Positions 8,336 through 19,929 are shown, numbered from the stretch's first letter. The stretch: 64,000 bases of DNA from Collinsella sp. UBA6357 (GCA_002437815.1 DJRP01000032.1:119719-183718), one strand, 5' to 3'. Made by a program: numbers and translations. Notes: generated from the sequence alone by a model not told the origin.

Positions 8336-9502
8336 TTAGGCAGCCGGGCAGATCTTCTTGAAGAGCTCGATGACATCCTCGAGCGAAGCGTCGCGCGGGT
8401 TGCCCGGGAAGCAGGCGTCAGCCATGGCGTCCTTAGCCAGGACCTCGATCTCGTCAGCCTTCATGGCCTCGCAGACATGCGGGATCTGCACGTCGGCGGA
8501 GAGCTGCTTGACGGCGGCGATGGCGGCATCGGCGGCCTCGTCGGTGCTCATGCCCGTGGTGTCGACACCCATGGCCTCGGCGACCTTGGCCAGGCGCTCG
8601 GCGCAGACCGGCTTGTTGAACTCCATGGCGATCGGCAGCAGCATGGCGCAAGCAACGCCGTGCGGCGTGTCGTAGTGAGCGGACAGGGTGTGAGCCATGG
8701 CATGGTCGATGCCCAGGCCGACGTTGGAGAAGCCCATGCCGGCGACGTACTGGCCGAGCGCCATGCCCTCGCGGCCGCTACCCGGCTTGCCGGACTTGGC
8801 CTCGGCGACGGAATCGCGCAGGTTCTCGCTGATCAGCTTGATGGCCTCATAGTGGAACATGTCGGAGAGCTCCCAAGCACCCTTGGTGGTGTAGCCCTCG
8901 ATGGCGTGGGTCAGCGCGTCCATGCCGGTGGCGGCGGTCAGGCCGGCGGGCATGGAGGCCATCATGTCGGGGTCGACGACAGCGACCTCGGGAGCGTCGT
9001 TGGTGTCAACGCACACGAACTTGCGGACCTTCTCGGGGTCGGTGATGACGTAGTTGATGGTCACCTCGGCGGCGGTACCGGCGGTCGTCGGCACGGCGAT
9101 GGTAAACACGGCGTGGTTCTTGGTGGGAGCGACGCCCTCGAGCGAACGCACATCGGCGAACTCGGGGTTGTTGATGATGATGCCGATAGCCTTGGCGGTA
9201 TCCATGGAGGAGCCACCGCCGATGGTCACGATAGCGTCAGCCTCGGCGGCCTTGAAGGCCTCGACGCCGTCCTTGACGTTCTGGATGGTGGGGTTGGGCT
9301 TGATCTCGGAGTAGAGGCTCCAGGCGATGCCGGCAGCGTCGAGCTCATCGGTCACCTTGGCGGTCACACCGAACTTGACCAGGTCGGGGTCGGAGCAGAC
9401 GAAGATCTTCTTGTAGCCGCGGCGCTGAAGCTCGCCCGGGATCTCCTTGATGGCGCCCTGACCATGGTAGCTGATGGTGTTGAGGACAAAACGATTAGCC
9501 AT
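8336..9502 (-). CDS. Iron-containing alcohol dehydrogenase
   Basis: A 388-residue group III (Fe-dependent) alcohol dehydrogenase interconverting alcohols and aldehydes with NAD(P)H. The dinucleotide motif GGGSSMDTAKAIG and the metal-binding stretch (DALTHAIEGY, then HAMAHTLSAHYDTPHG) are both present. Overall it resembles FucO/1,3-propanediol dehydrogenase/butanol dehydrogenase enzymes of fermenting gut bacteria; the substrate is not determined. The start at 9502 has GGAGG six bases upstream. The gene is monocistronic and ends in the large hairpin at 8201-8321. Confidence 0.9.
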   Translation of the reverse strand: MANRFVLNTISYHGQGAIKEIPGELQRRGYKKIFVCSDPDLVKFGVTAKVTDELDAAGIAWSLYSEIKPNPTIQNVKDGVEAFKAAEADAIVTIGGGSSMDTAKAIGIIINNPEFADVRSLEGVAPTKNHAVFTIAVPTTAGTAAEVTINYVITDPEKVRKFVCVDTNDAPEVAVVDPDMMASMPAGLTAATGMDALTHAIEGYTTKGAWELSDMFHYEAIKLISENLRDSVAEAKSGKPGSGREGMALGQYVAGMGFSNVGLGIDHAMAHTLSAHYDTPHGVACAMLLPIAMEFNKPVCAERLAKVAEAMGVDTTGMSTDEAADAAIAAVKQLSADVQIPHVCEAMKADEIEVLAKDAMADACFPGNPRDASLEDVIELFKKICPAA

Positions 9503-9630
9503 TGATAGCCTCCTGTCGTGCACGGGGCACCCATTACGCCCCGCTTTTCTGACACCCATCGTACCCCTTTTGGAGCGTATGGAACTTCAGAACGCTAATT
9601 TTTTTGAAACGCTTCAGCCATAAACGCAAC

Positions 9631-9658
9631 AAAAAACCGCGCCCCTCTCAGGACGCGG
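9631..9658 (-). terminator. Terminator of the YoaK-family gene
   Basis: On the minus strand CCGCGTCC pairs with GGGCGCGG (one mismatch) and is followed by six T residues, 27 bases past the stop at 9685. Confidence 0.7.
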
Positions 9659-9684
9659 ATCGAAGAACCACCCTGACAAACGCC

Positions 9685-10401
9685 CTAGTTTTTGAAGCTC
9701 GCATCCTGCCAGTCGGCAGTAACGCGGGCCCACTTCCTACGCAGTGCGCGCTCGCGGTCGACAAACATCACGGCGAAGGCGCAGAACAGCAAAAGACTCG
9801 CCACGGCGATAGCGTGAAGTCCCAGCCGGTCGATGCACCAGTTGCCCAGCACCGCACCGAAGACAAACGTAAAAATCACGCCAAAGTAGAGCAGACCGTT
9901 CTCAAGAAAGCCGCGCTTGTGGGTGATGATGTAGTCGTCGACGTTCTGCAGGGCGTTTCGCAAATTGCCGATACACATGGTGGTGGCGATGCCGTGGCCG
10001 TGGATCTTGCGGAAGCTCTCGACCTGCATACCGCAGGCAAACGACGTAAGGCAGTTTGCCAAGAGGTTGACATCGGCGCCCAGAAAGCTCACGAACAGCA
10101 GGATCAGCGCCTCGAAAAACACCGTCACCTGCCGCCAATGTATCAGGCTGCCGAAGCGCTCATGGACAAGGTCGGCAAGCATGATGCCCAAGGCAAACGA
10201 CACCACGGGAAAGAAGTACCGCCCGGCCATGGCCCAATTGCCCTCGGACAGGTTGACGCCCACCAGCAGGATATTGCCGGTCTGCGCGTTGGCGAACACG
10301 CCGTCGCGACCCACATAGGAATACACGTCCATAAACCCGCCGGCGAGCGCCAGGATAGCACCCAGCTCGATCGACTCGGATATCTGCTTGGCACGCTGCA
10401 T
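9685..10401 (-). CDS. YoaK family (DUF1275) small-molecule membrane protein
   Basis: A 238-residue polytopic membrane protein with about six helices, matching the YoaK/DUF1275 family (FMDVYSYVGRDGVFANAQTGN and CGMQVESFRKIHG are family-typical). Its transported or sensed molecule is unknown. The start at 10401 is chosen by a GGGAG box and by the membrane signature beginning just after it. The frame is open for hundreds of codons upstream, but only because it runs antisense to the radical SAM gene. Divergent from that gene. Confidence 0.85.
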   Translation of the reverse strand: MQRAKQISESIELGAILALAGGFMDVYSYVGRDGVFANAQTGNILLVGVNLSEGNWAMAGRYFFPVVSFALGIMLADLVHERFGSLIHWRQVTVFFEALILLFVSFLGADVNLLANCLTSFACGMQVESFRKIHGHGIATTMCIGNLRNALQNVDDYIITHKRGFLENGLLYFGVIFTFVFGAVLGNWCIDRLGLHAIAVASLLLFCAFAVMFVDRERALRRKWARVTADWQDASFKN

Positions 10402-10575
10402 GGCCGTGCTCCCTCTCGTCAACGCCCTCTCTCGCGCAATCGCACGTGCGCATTGTACAACGGACGGCCTAAAGGGGACGTTAAACGATGATTCGAGCCA
10501 TCGCCGCTTAACACTCGGACGGCGAGGCGCGTTGTGGGACAATGCTGGGGCAGAATACGAAGGCCGGAGGACACA

Positions 10576-12657
10576 TTGGCACAGCAGCACGGGCAGCAGA
10601 ACAAAACGGGCAAGCAACAACGCGCCAAGTCGCATGGCGGCAAGGGCGGCGGCGAGGCCCGTACCTATGCGCAAAACACGGTCCGTGCGCGCCCCTGGCG
10701 ACCGGGCCGCGAAATGTTCCTGCCCGTGAGCCGTGCCGATATGGATGCCCGCGGCTGGGAACAGTGCGACTTTGTCTACATCTGCGGAGATGCCTACGTG
10801 GATCATCCCAGTTTTGGCATGGCCATCATCAGCCGCGTGCTCGACGCCCACGGCTATAAGGTGGGCATCATCTGCCAGCCCGACTGGACGGACCCGACAA
10901 GCATCGCCGTGCTCGGCGAGCCGCGCCTGGGCTTTTTGATCTCTGCCGGCAACATGGACTCCATGGTCAACCACTACTCGGTTACCAAGCACCGCCGCCA
11001 CACCGACGCCTACACGCCCGGCGGCGCGGAGGGCCACCGCCCCAATCGCGCCGTCACCGTCTACGGCAACCTGGTCCGTCAGACCTTCAAGAACACGCCC
11101 GTCATCATCGGCGGCATCGAGGCGAGCCTGCGCCGTCTTGCGCACTACGACTACTGGCAGGACAAACTCAAGCGATCGGTGCTGCTCGATTCGGGCGCCG
11201 ACCTGCTCATCTACGGCATGGGCGAGCATGCGATCGTCGAGATCGCCGATGCCTTGGACGCGGGCCTTCCCGTCGAGCAGATCACCTATGTCAACGGCAC
11301 CGTCTATCGCACCGGTTCGCTCGACGAGGTCTACGATTACGATCTGCTGCCCGGCTGGAACGAACTTATGACCGACAAGCTCAACTACGCGCGCAGCTTT
11401 AACGTGCAGCAGCAGAACATGGACCCCATCACGGGGCATCGTCTGGTAGAGCCCTACCCCAACAGCGTGTACGTGGTACAAAACCCGCCGAGTGCAACGC
11501 TCACCACCGACGAGATGGACGAGGTTGCCGAGCTGCCCTATGCGCGCGATTGGCACCCCGACTACGACAAAATGGGCGGCGTGCCCGCCTTCTCGGAGAT
11601 CAAGTTTTCCATCAGCTCCAACCGCGGCTGCTTTGGCGAATGCTCTTTTTGTGCCCTCACCTTTCACCAGGGACGCGTGCTTCAGATGCGCAGCCACGAC
11701 TCGATCATGCGCGAGGCCGAGCTGCTGACGCAGGATCCCGAGTTCAAGGGCTATATCAACGATGTGGGCGGCCCCACGGCAAACTTCAGTCGCCCGGCCT
11801 GCGACAAACAGCTCAAGCACGGCGTGTGCAAGAACAAGCGCTGCCTGTGGCCGAGCGTGTGCAAGAACATGGTGGTGGACGAGAGCGGCTACACCAAGCT
11901 GCTGCGCGATCTGCGCCAGCTGCCGGGCGTCAAAAAGGTCTTTGTGCGCAGCGGCATCCGCTTCGACTACACCATGGCGGACGCCTCGGACGAGTTTTTG
12001 CGCGAGCTGCTGGAGCACCACGTATCGGGCCAGCTGCGCGTGGCGCCCGAACATGTGAGCGATGCCGTGCTGAGCGTGATGGGCAAGCCGAGCCGCGCCG
12101 TATACGATGCCTTCTGCCGCAAATTCGAGCGCCTCAACCGCGAATACGGCCTCAAGCAGTACGTGGTCCCCTACCTTATCTCGAGCCATCCCGGGTCGAC
12201 CATGAAGGAGGCCGTGGAGCTGGCCGAGGCCGTGCGCGACATGGGCTATATGCCCGAGCAGGTGCAGGACTTCTACCCCACACCGTCCACGATGTCGACC
12301 TGCATGTACTACACCGGTGTCGATCCGCGCACGATGGAGCCCATCTACGTGGCGCACGATCCGCACGAGAAGGCCATGCAGCGCGCCTTGATCCAATACC
12401 GCAAGCCCGAAAACTACAAGCTGGTGCGCGAGGCGCTCGAAAAAGCCGGGCGACGCGACCTGATCGGCTATGACCGGCACTGTTTGATTCGACCGGTGCC
12501 GCCCCGTCCGGGCGACACGTCAAACACCGGCGGACGCGGCAGAAAGGGCGCCAAAAGTCCCAAGGGCTCAAAGGGCTACGGCGGCATGAACCGGGCCCAG
12601 AACACGGCCGGCCGCAACCGTGCCGCACAGGGACGCCAAGGCGCCAACCGTCACTAG
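10576..12657 (+). CDS. YgiQ family radical SAM protein
   Basis: A 693-residue radical SAM protein of the UPF0313/YgiQ family. An N-terminal cobalamin-binding-like region is followed by the SAM motif SNRGCFGECSFCALTF (CxxxCxxC near residue 351), a C-terminal YgiQ domain and a basic Gly/Arg/Lys-rich tail. The reaction is unknown. The start is taken as TTG at 10576, six bases after GGAGG; no ATG has comparable support. The last codons overlap the convergent CPBP gene by 4 bp. Confidence 0.88.
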   Translation: MAQQHGQQNKTGKQQRAKSHGGKGGGEARTYAQNTVRARPWRPGREMFLPVSRADMDARGWEQCDFVYICGDAYVDHPSFGMAIISRVLDAHGYKVGIICQPDWTDPTSIAVLGEPRLGFLISAGNMDSMVNHYSVTKHRRHTDAYTPGGAEGHRPNRAVTVYGNLVRQTFKNTPVIIGGIEASLRRLAHYDYWQDKLKRSVLLDSGADLLIYGMGEHAIVEIADALDAGLPVEQITYVNGTVYRTGSLDEVYDYDLLPGWNELMTDKLNYARSFNVQQQNMDPITGHRLVEPYPNSVYVVQNPPSATLTTDEMDEVAELPYARDWHPDYDKMGGVPAFSEIKFSISSNRGCFGECSFCALTFHQGRVLQMRSHDSIMREAELLTQDPEFKGYINDVGGPTANFSRPACDKQLKHGVCKNKRCLWPSVCKNMVVDESGYTKLLRDLRQLPGVKKVFVRSGIRFDYTMADASDEFLRELLEHHVSGQLRVAPEHVSDAVLSVMGKPSRAVYDAFCRKFERLNREYGLKQYVVPYLISSHPGSTMKEAVELAEAVRDMGYMPEQVQDFYPTPSTMSTCMYYTGVDPRTMEPIYVAHDPHEKAMQRALIQYRKPENYKLVREALEKAGRRDLIGYDRHCLIRPVPPRPGDTSNTGGRGRKGAKSPKGSKGYGGMNRAQNTAGRNRAAQGRQGANRH

Positions 12658-13577
12658 CCCGCTTCTTCCGGGGTGCGACAGGCGCGATCGAGCTCCCGAA
12701 GCGCCCATGCGAGGACTGCAAACGCCATAGCAACGGTGATAGCCATGGCGAGGCCCGTGTCCACGAACCAAAGGAGGCCCATGAAATATGACCCGCCGTT
12801 GAAGGCGAAATGCAGAAGCATCGTGCAGCGGATCCTGCCGGTGATATAGAACACCCAGCCGATGACAAGCGCGGCCGCGAAAGCGTAACAGCCTTGCACG
12901 ATATTCATGTGCAAAACGCCAAAGAGCAGGGCCTGCAGCACGATCGCCGCCGCGATGCCAGCCTTGCTCGGCGAGGCAGCGGGGACGATGGCGCCGTCCT
13001 CAGCGCGTATGCCGCGACGGCGCTTCCAAAGCGACCGACACTGCGGGTTGAATGCGCGAAGCGAGAACTCGAAGATCACGCCGCGCACCACGAGCTCCTC
13101 CGAGAGCGGCGCTCCGATGATCGTGGTGAGCACCGGCAGCAGGCCGACCTCGTCCATGCCCGATTCCTCAACCAGCTGGTCGTATTCGTGCGCGGCGGCG
13201 GGAAAGAATTGAAGCGCAACGTCGCAGAGATAACCGATCACGATCTGCAGCGCAATCCCGATCACGATAACGAGCAGGATGCGTTTCATGACATCACGGG
13301 TCCCGCCGCGAAGTGGGCAAGAACCCTGCCAACGGGCGGCAAACGACCGCGGAAAGAGATAGCCCCACCAGCACGCCGCCACCGCAAAGACAGCGACCTG
13401 CATGGCGGCCTGAAGCAACTGAATGTCGATATCGGAGACCGAAATGCCCGCGAAAGCGGTGTACACGCCGATAAGCGCGCCGGCCGCTACACTTGTGAGC
13501 TCGTAGACAAAGATCACGCCAAAAGCGGCCAACGTCCACTTGATGGCATTCGCCACCGTATCCCTCAAACTGCCCAC
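12654..13577 (-). CDS. CPBP family intramembrane glutamic endopeptidase
   Basis: A 307-residue membrane protein with about seven to eight helices carrying the three CPBP (Abi/Rce1-like) motifs: EExxxR in PLSEELVVRG, FxxxH in LFGVLHMN and HxxxN in LHFAFNGG. The family cleaves CAAX-type or bacteriocin-related peptides in the membrane; no substrate gene is adjacent. The start is GTG at 13577, five bases after GGGAGG; a GTG two codons earlier overlaps the ribosome binding site. Confidence 0.88.
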   Translation of the reverse strand: MGSLRDTVANAIKWTLAAFGVIFVYELTSVAAGALIGVYTAFAGISVSDIDIQLLQAAMQVAVFAVAACWWGYLFPRSFAARWQGSCPLRGGTRDVMKRILLVIVIGIALQIVIGYLCDVALQFFPAAAHEYDQLVEESGMDEVGLLPVLTTIIGAPLSEELVVRGVIFEFSLRAFNPQCRSLWKRRRGIRAEDGAIVPAASPSKAGIAAAIVLQALLFGVLHMNIVQGCYAFAAALVIGWVFYITGRIRCTMLLHFAFNGGSYFMGLLWFVDTGLAMAITVAMAFAVLAWALRELDRACRTPEEAG

Positions 13578-13648
13578 GGTCACCTCCCAGAATCAACGCG
13601 CCGCATTGGAGTTGGCACCAACTTAGCACGCATGCCACGTCACTCTCC

Positions 13649-13817
13649 CGTTGAAGTGCGACTTTCCAACGCCCGTCAGTCCCCCCATCATCGTTGAAGT
13701 GCGAGTTTCCAAGAATTATCTCAACAAAACCGCAGGTCGCGTGTAGCAACATCCGTGGAAAGTCGAACTCGAACGTGAGGAGCGGCGTGGCGGTCATTGG
13801 AAAGTCGCACTTCAACG
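13649..13817. repeat. CGTTGAAGTGCGACTTTCC intergenic element, four related copies
   Basis: A 21-bp unit at 13649-13669 recurs with one mismatch at 13692-13712, is present diverged and inverted near 13754-13777, and perfectly inverted at 13797-13817. With the terminator at 13854-13889 it fills the 361-bp gap between the CPBP and helicase genes. No gene was seen there. Confidence 0.8.
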
Positions 13818-13853
13818 ATAGAGGGGGCTGCGGCGAGCGAACGGGGATCGCAC

Positions 13854-13889
13854 CAAAAAGGACGGACCCACGTGTTGTGGATCCGCCCC
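13854..13889 (-). terminator. Terminator of the DEAD-box helicase gene
   Basis: On the minus strand GGGCGGATCCAC pairs with GTGGGTCCGTCC (two mismatches) around AACAC, then five T residues. It lies about 50 bases after the stop at 13939. Confidence 0.8.
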
Positions 13890-13938
13890 GAGGGCATGAC
13901 TATGAGAGTGTCGAGCCGCTCGCTCGCAAACGAGCTGC

Positions 13939-16110
<2,172 letters not shown>

Positions 16111-16305
16111 ATGTTGTTGTTCCTTATCTGCATGCCGCTCAACGGGCATGGCCCGCACCGACATGCTAAAAATCGTGCGCTGGTACATACAGAATTGATG
16201 CGCACAGAGAGGACGTTGCTCTACACGCTGGCGGATCGCGGTGGCAGCCGATCACGCGCCGTCCAGACGCAGCGGCCCCGCGATGGAGCAGATTCGCCGC
16301 GAGCT

Positions 16306-16311
16306 AGTATA
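16306..16311 (-). promoter_or_regulatory. Possible helicase promoter -10 (TATACT)
   Basis: TATACT on the minus strand, about 195 bp upstream of the helicase start. No clear -35. The rest of 16111-16470 contains no gene that could be supported. Confidence 0.3.
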
Positions 16312-16470
16312 CCCGCACCTTGGACGCCCCCACGCAAACCACAGATGCAGAAGGAACAACAGGAACATACGCTCAAGCTACAGTATCTGTAAGCCGTCAT
16401 CCAAATGAGCCTGGCCGAAGACAGCAGCACGGCGGTGCACATCAGACCACGGCGTTACAGATCTCCCCAT

Positions 16471-16782
16471 TTACCAGAACGTAGGCTCCGTAATCGAAAA
16501 GGCCTCGTAACCCGCCTCGGTGTCCTCGTCGCAATAAACGTCCGTGATCTCCGCGCCTTCGAAATCGGCCGGATCGACATCGTAGTCCTCGCCATCATCG
16601 GTCATGATGTAAACGCCGCGGTACACAACGTCGTAGTCGCCATCTTCGTCAAGAGAATAGACGATCTCGTCCGCGTCCACCCAAACATCTTCGCCGTTCG
16701 GCAACGCGAGCTCGATATGCCCGACCTGCCAACCCTTTGAATTCTCGGTCTCGTTGATCTGAGCGTAGAATTCCATCTTCAT
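16471..16782 (-). CDS. Small acidic protein of unknown function
   Basis: A 103-residue, strongly acidic protein (VWVDADEIVYSLDEDGDYD, MTDDGEDYDVDPADFEG) with no signal peptide or membrane helix. It was not recognised as any family. The first ATG (16782) is preceded by AGAGG. It is the leftmost gene of the accessory island. Its promoter region has the TTGCGCAA palindrome with a TATGCT -10 at the spacing seen in the rest of the island, so it probably belongs to the same regulon. An acidic partner or inhibitor protein is possible, but nothing shows it. Confidence 0.75.
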   Translation of the reverse strand: MKMEFYAQINETENSKGWQVGHIELALPNGEDVWVDADEIVYSLDEDGDYDVVYRGVYIMTDDGEDYDVDPADFEGAEITDVYCDEDTEAGYEAFSITEPTFW

Positions 16783-16826
16783 AATCTGCCTCTTTCTCTC
16801 GACCCCCTACCGGGGAGCCGATTCCC

Positions 16827-16862
16827 AGCATAGTCGGGACGAAGTGACGCCCGTTGCGCAAC
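16827..16862 (-). promoter_or_regulatory. Island promoter A: TTGCGCAA box plus -10 TATGCT
   Basis: GTTGCGCAAC at 16853-16862. On the minus strand the hexamer TATGCT (16832-16827) begins 22 nt after the TTGCGCAA core. It serves the small acidic protein gene, whose start is at 16782. Confidence 0.7.
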
Positions 16863-16879
16863 ATTGCCCCAAAGCACAT

Positions 16880-17010
16880 CGACCGGCCCGAGGGGCGTTA
16901 CCCTCTGGATGGCATGAGGGGGCAGCGCCCCTCGGGCCGGTCGAGTCTGGCAAGTACGGGAATCTTCCATAGGCCGGTCAAACTGGCAAGTGTAAGGATC
17001 TCCCGTGGAC
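16880..17010. repeat. Inverted repeat followed by imperfect direct repeats
   Basis: CGACCGGCCCGAGGGGCG (16880-16897) is perfectly inverted at 16926-16943. Two imperfect direct units beginning CCGGTC, each about 37 bp and containing CTGGCAAGT, follow at about 16937 and 16974. The element lies past the stop of the gene ending at 17054 and may terminate it. No gene is seen between 16783 and 17053. Confidence 0.65.
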
Positions 17011-17053
17011 CGGTCGAAACCGGCTCGCACGACAACCTCGCACGAACCGTCCC

Positions 17054-18589
17054 CTACTCGGATTTAGTCGGAGTCTGCTCCTGAGGAATCTCGAACGTGC
17101 TACGGAAGGTCTGAGCCCACGTACCGGTGATAGCGCCGTCGCCATCCTTGTTGGTCATCTTGCCCGTCACACCCACGACGATATCGTGCTTGGATGCGTC
17201 TTCGTACTCATCGGGCCCCTTAGCCATAATGCTCACGGCAAAAGTGTCTTTCTTGCCATCGGCCTCGGAATCCTTCTCAATGTAGGTCTTGGCGACGATA
17301 CGTCGGCTGCCGTCATCCATAACCAGGGGAACGATTGGAGCCTGGCCCGAGACATCGGTGCTCACTTGTGCGGTAAGGTTCGAAATGTGCGACTCAATCA
17401 GCTGCGTCCACTTGAAGTTAAACGCCAGCTTGCCGTCATCGGCCGAAGTGATCGCAAAGTTCTCGACCAGTGCCTTACGGCCCCTATCCGACGTATCCGT
17501 GTACTTGTCACTCACCAGGTTCTCGTAGCTCACCGTGGGAGCCTTATCGCCGTCAAGAGCCCACTTGGTACCGTCAAACTTATAGGTATACTCAACGTCG
17601 CCGTCGACCGTCTCAAACCACAGCGGCTCATAGTCGGCCTTGACGGTCGAAGTCTGATTCTTCTTATCAAACGTAACATCGCCCTTGGTCCACAGGCCGC
17701 TCGGATCCTTTTCGATGGGTGCAATCGCTTTGGTGGTCGAGGAGTCAACCTTCCAACTCGGCGTATACTTTTTACCTTTCTTGGTATAGGTGCCGGTCAG
17801 CTTGGCCTTCGTCTCAAAGGCATTGTTGCGCGTGACGGCCGTGGCCTTGACGGTGACGTTGCCCTCGGCGTCCTTCTTTTGCGAGGTCACATCAACAGAT
17901 TTGACGGAGTAGCTGCCGCCGTCGACAAACTTGCTCTCGGGGACAAAGCCGCTCGAAAGCTGGTTGACCGCGGTAAGGTCGGTCTTGACCTGTTTTTCCT
18001 TGATGATCATACCCTTTTGGGACGAAGCTTTCGCAGAGCTCTTCTCAACCGACTCGTCCGGCTCGGAAGAATCGCCAGACCCGCCACGCGAAAGCACGAA
18101 CGTCCCGATAGCGCCCACGGCCACGACCGCAGCGGCGGCACCGGCGATAAGGGCACCGCGGCGAGACTTGACCTTACCGCCAGATGCCCCACCGGCAGAA
18201 TCGGCAGCGCCATCCGATGTATCGACCGGACCGGAGGCCTTGGGCATGGCGACGGTCTGGTCCGCGGGTGCGGCGACCGGCTCCGTGGGCATGATCTCGA
18301 AGGGATCCTCTGGCAGAACCGTCGTCTCTTCGGCGTCGACCCCCTTATCAAGCACTTCGGTCTCGATGGTTTCCACATCATCGGTAGCCGTGTCGTCATC
18401 TCCATTGTGCGTCTCAGTCTCGCCAGCATCCTTCGAGACCTCAGCAACCGCGTTGTCCTCGACCACATCGAGTTCGACTTCTTCAGCCTCCGCCTGGAGC
18501 TGCTCGTCAACATCCTCGACGCGTGCGCCGCATGCGGTGCAGAATTTTGCACCCGGGTTGAGTTCTTTTCCACACTGTTTGCATTTCAT
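17054..18589 (-). CDS. Zinc-ribbon, single-pass membrane protein with large exterior domain
   Basis: A 511-residue protein. An N-terminal zinc ribbon (CKQCGKELNPGAKFCTACG) is followed by about 125 acidic residues and one membrane helix near residue 150 (GALIAGAAAAVVAVGAIGTFV). About 330 residues of beta-rich, Thr/Lys-rich sequence then face outside; topology is inferred. The exterior part seems to contain more than one related module (each with a WKV or WAL strand) and shares the phrase TYxFDGTKW with the 391-residue protein at 22020-23195. The start lies 2 bp after the stop of the WG-repeat gene, so the two are translationally coupled. Function unknown. Confidence 0.8.
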   Translation of the reverse strand: MKCKQCGKELNPGAKFCTACGARVEDVDEQLQAEAEEVELDVVEDNAVAEVSKDAGETETHNGDDDTATDDVETIETEVLDKGVDAEETTVLPEDPFEIMPTEPVAAPADQTVAMPKASGPVDTSDGAADSAGGASGGKVKSRRGALIAGAAAAVVAVGAIGTFVLSRGGSGDSSEPDESVEKSSAKASSQKGMIIKEKQVKTDLTAVNQLSSGFVPESKFVDGGSYSVKSVDVTSQKKDAEGNVTVKATAVTRNNAFETKAKLTGTYTKKGKKYTPSWKVDSSTTKAIAPIEKDPSGLWTKGDVTFDKKNQTSTVKADYEPLWFETVDGDVEYTYKFDGTKWALDGDKAPTVSYENLVSDKYTDTSDRGRKALVENFAITSADDGKLAFNFKWTQLIESHISNLTAQVSTDVSGQAPIVPLVMDDGSRRIVAKTYIEKDSEADGKKDTFAVSIMAKGPDEYEDASKHDIVVGVTGKMTNKDGDGAITGTWAQTFRSTFEIPQEQTPTKSE

Positions 18590-18591
18590 GA

Positions 18592-19929
18592 TTAGCTCTC
18601 CCAAGAAAAGACCCAGTTGCCGTCGGTGTCGATCCATCCCATGCGCATCGCGTTCGGGTTGCCGGCGCTCGTGGGCAAATCTGCCCACACAAACACGCGC
18701 CCGTTCGCATCAAACGTGTTGGAAAGACCGCCCGCAGAACCGTCAGGCTGCCTAAAGCGCGGAGCGATCTTCCACTCACCGCTTTTATCGATAAAGCCGT
18801 AGCAGCTACTTGCCGGGTCCTCAACCATCGCCAGCCCTTGTCCAAAGCTGTATGCATCACTAAACTGCGGCGCGATCGCCCAGGCACCGGTGTTGTCGAT
18901 ATAGCCCCACGAGTGCGTGACGGGATCTTGGGCTGCGCACAGGTCCTCGTTGAAGATCCGCTCGTCCTGATACGTGCCGATCTCAACGTTCTGCGCATTA
19001 AAGCTAAGGTCTGTCAGCACATTGCCCTGTGCATCATACATGCGATGCCCATAGAACAAGCGATCCTGATGGAACGACTTGAAAATCGCCCGTGTGTCCT
19101 GATATCCGTCGTAAAGTCCGTCGGCTTCTTTTTGCGTCTGCTCGCTGAATTCGAAGATCGTGTTGCCCGAGGTGTCGATATACTTGTTGTCATCGATACA
19201 TTTGCCCTCATTGAAGACGAGCGGCGCCTCGTACTGATACGGTGCAGTGGTGTCTTTAGCCGAGTTAAGGGTCCATGCACCCTTGGTGTCGATGATTCCC
19301 CAGCCATCACCGCTATAAAGACTTGCATAGCCTTCAAAGAACGGCGTGACCGTCTTGCAATCGAGCTTGCCGAAGGCATCTTTGCCGTCAGGCGTGATGA
19401 AGTGGTAGTCCTTGTTCTGATCTTGAACGATAGCATACCCGTTGATGAAGCACGTGGCATACAGATACTGCGGCTCGATCGCCCACTTGCCCTTGCGGTC
19501 GATATAGCCCCAGATATCATCGTCGGTCGAGTTGGCACGCACTTTTGCCGCAGGGAACAGGTCGCCTTCGAAGACGCCCCCGCGCCAGTCCAGATTGTCG
19601 TTGATCTGGTTATCGCGCAGGCTGGACTGCCCGTTGACGTTCGGAACGGCATGGTTAGCGTTTCCGGGAGTTCCTGCAAGATTGCCGAACGCCGGTTTGA
19701 TCACCCAGGCGCCATCGACATCGACAAAGCCCCAGTTGGAATCTGAGCCAGACTTTGCGGCGTACAGAACGGTCTTGGAACCAGAATCCTCTCCGGCTAC
19801 CTCGGCAGAGTCGTCATGCGCAGCGTCATCCGCATCGTCGGCCAAAGCCGGCACAGGTCCCATCAGCAGTGTGCCGGCAGCCGCCCCCAACAGGCTCAGC
19901 GCCTCGCGCCTTGTCATATCAAAAGACAT
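18592..19929 (-). CDS. Exported WG-repeat protein
   Basis: A 445-residue protein with an N-terminal twin-arginine-like signal (TRREALSLLGAAAG, hydrophobic run, cleavage near ALA-DD). It carries at least six WG repeats, for example WGFVDVDGAWVIKPAF, WGYIDRKGKWAIEP, WGYIDNTGAWAIAPQF and YGFIDKSGEWKIAPRF. WG repeats (KWG/leptospira REP type) build beta-rich binding surfaces. The start has GGAGA six bases upstream. It is the first gene of a two-gene operon with the zinc-ribbon membrane protein, behind island promoter B. A surface binding role is plausible; the ligand is unknown. Confidence 0.88.
   Translation of the reverse strand: MSFDMTRREALSLLGAAAGTLLMGPVPALADDADDAAHDDSAEVAGEDSGSKTVLYAAKSGSDSNWGFVDVDGAWVIKPAFGNLAGTPGNANHAVPNVNGQSSLRDNQINDNLDWRGGVFEGDLFPAAKVRANSTDDDIWGYIDRKGKWAIEPQYLYATCFINGYAIVQDQNKDYHFITPDGKDAFGKLDCKTVTPFFEGYASLYSGDGWGIIDTKGAWTLNSAKDTTAPYQYEAPLVFNEGKCIDDNKYIDTSGNTIFEFSEQTQKEADGLYDGYQDTRAIFKSFHQDRLFYGHRMYDAQGNVLTDLSFNAQNVEIGTYQDERIFNEDLCAAQDPVTHSWGYIDNTGAWAIAPQFSDAYSFGQGLAMVEDPASSCYGFIDKSGEWKIAPRFRQPDGSAGGLSNTFDANGRVFVWADLPTSAGNPNAMRMGWIDTDGNWVFSWES

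Noticed and set aside
8027..9505. Plus-strand frame of 492 codons
   Set aside because: Antisense to the iron alcohol dehydrogenase; composition is His/Gly/Val/Asp-rich as expected for a shadow.
10402..12480. Minus-strand extension of the YoaK-family frame by almost 700 codons
   Set aside because: It is antisense to the YgiQ gene; the membrane-protein signature and ribosome binding site place the start at 10401.
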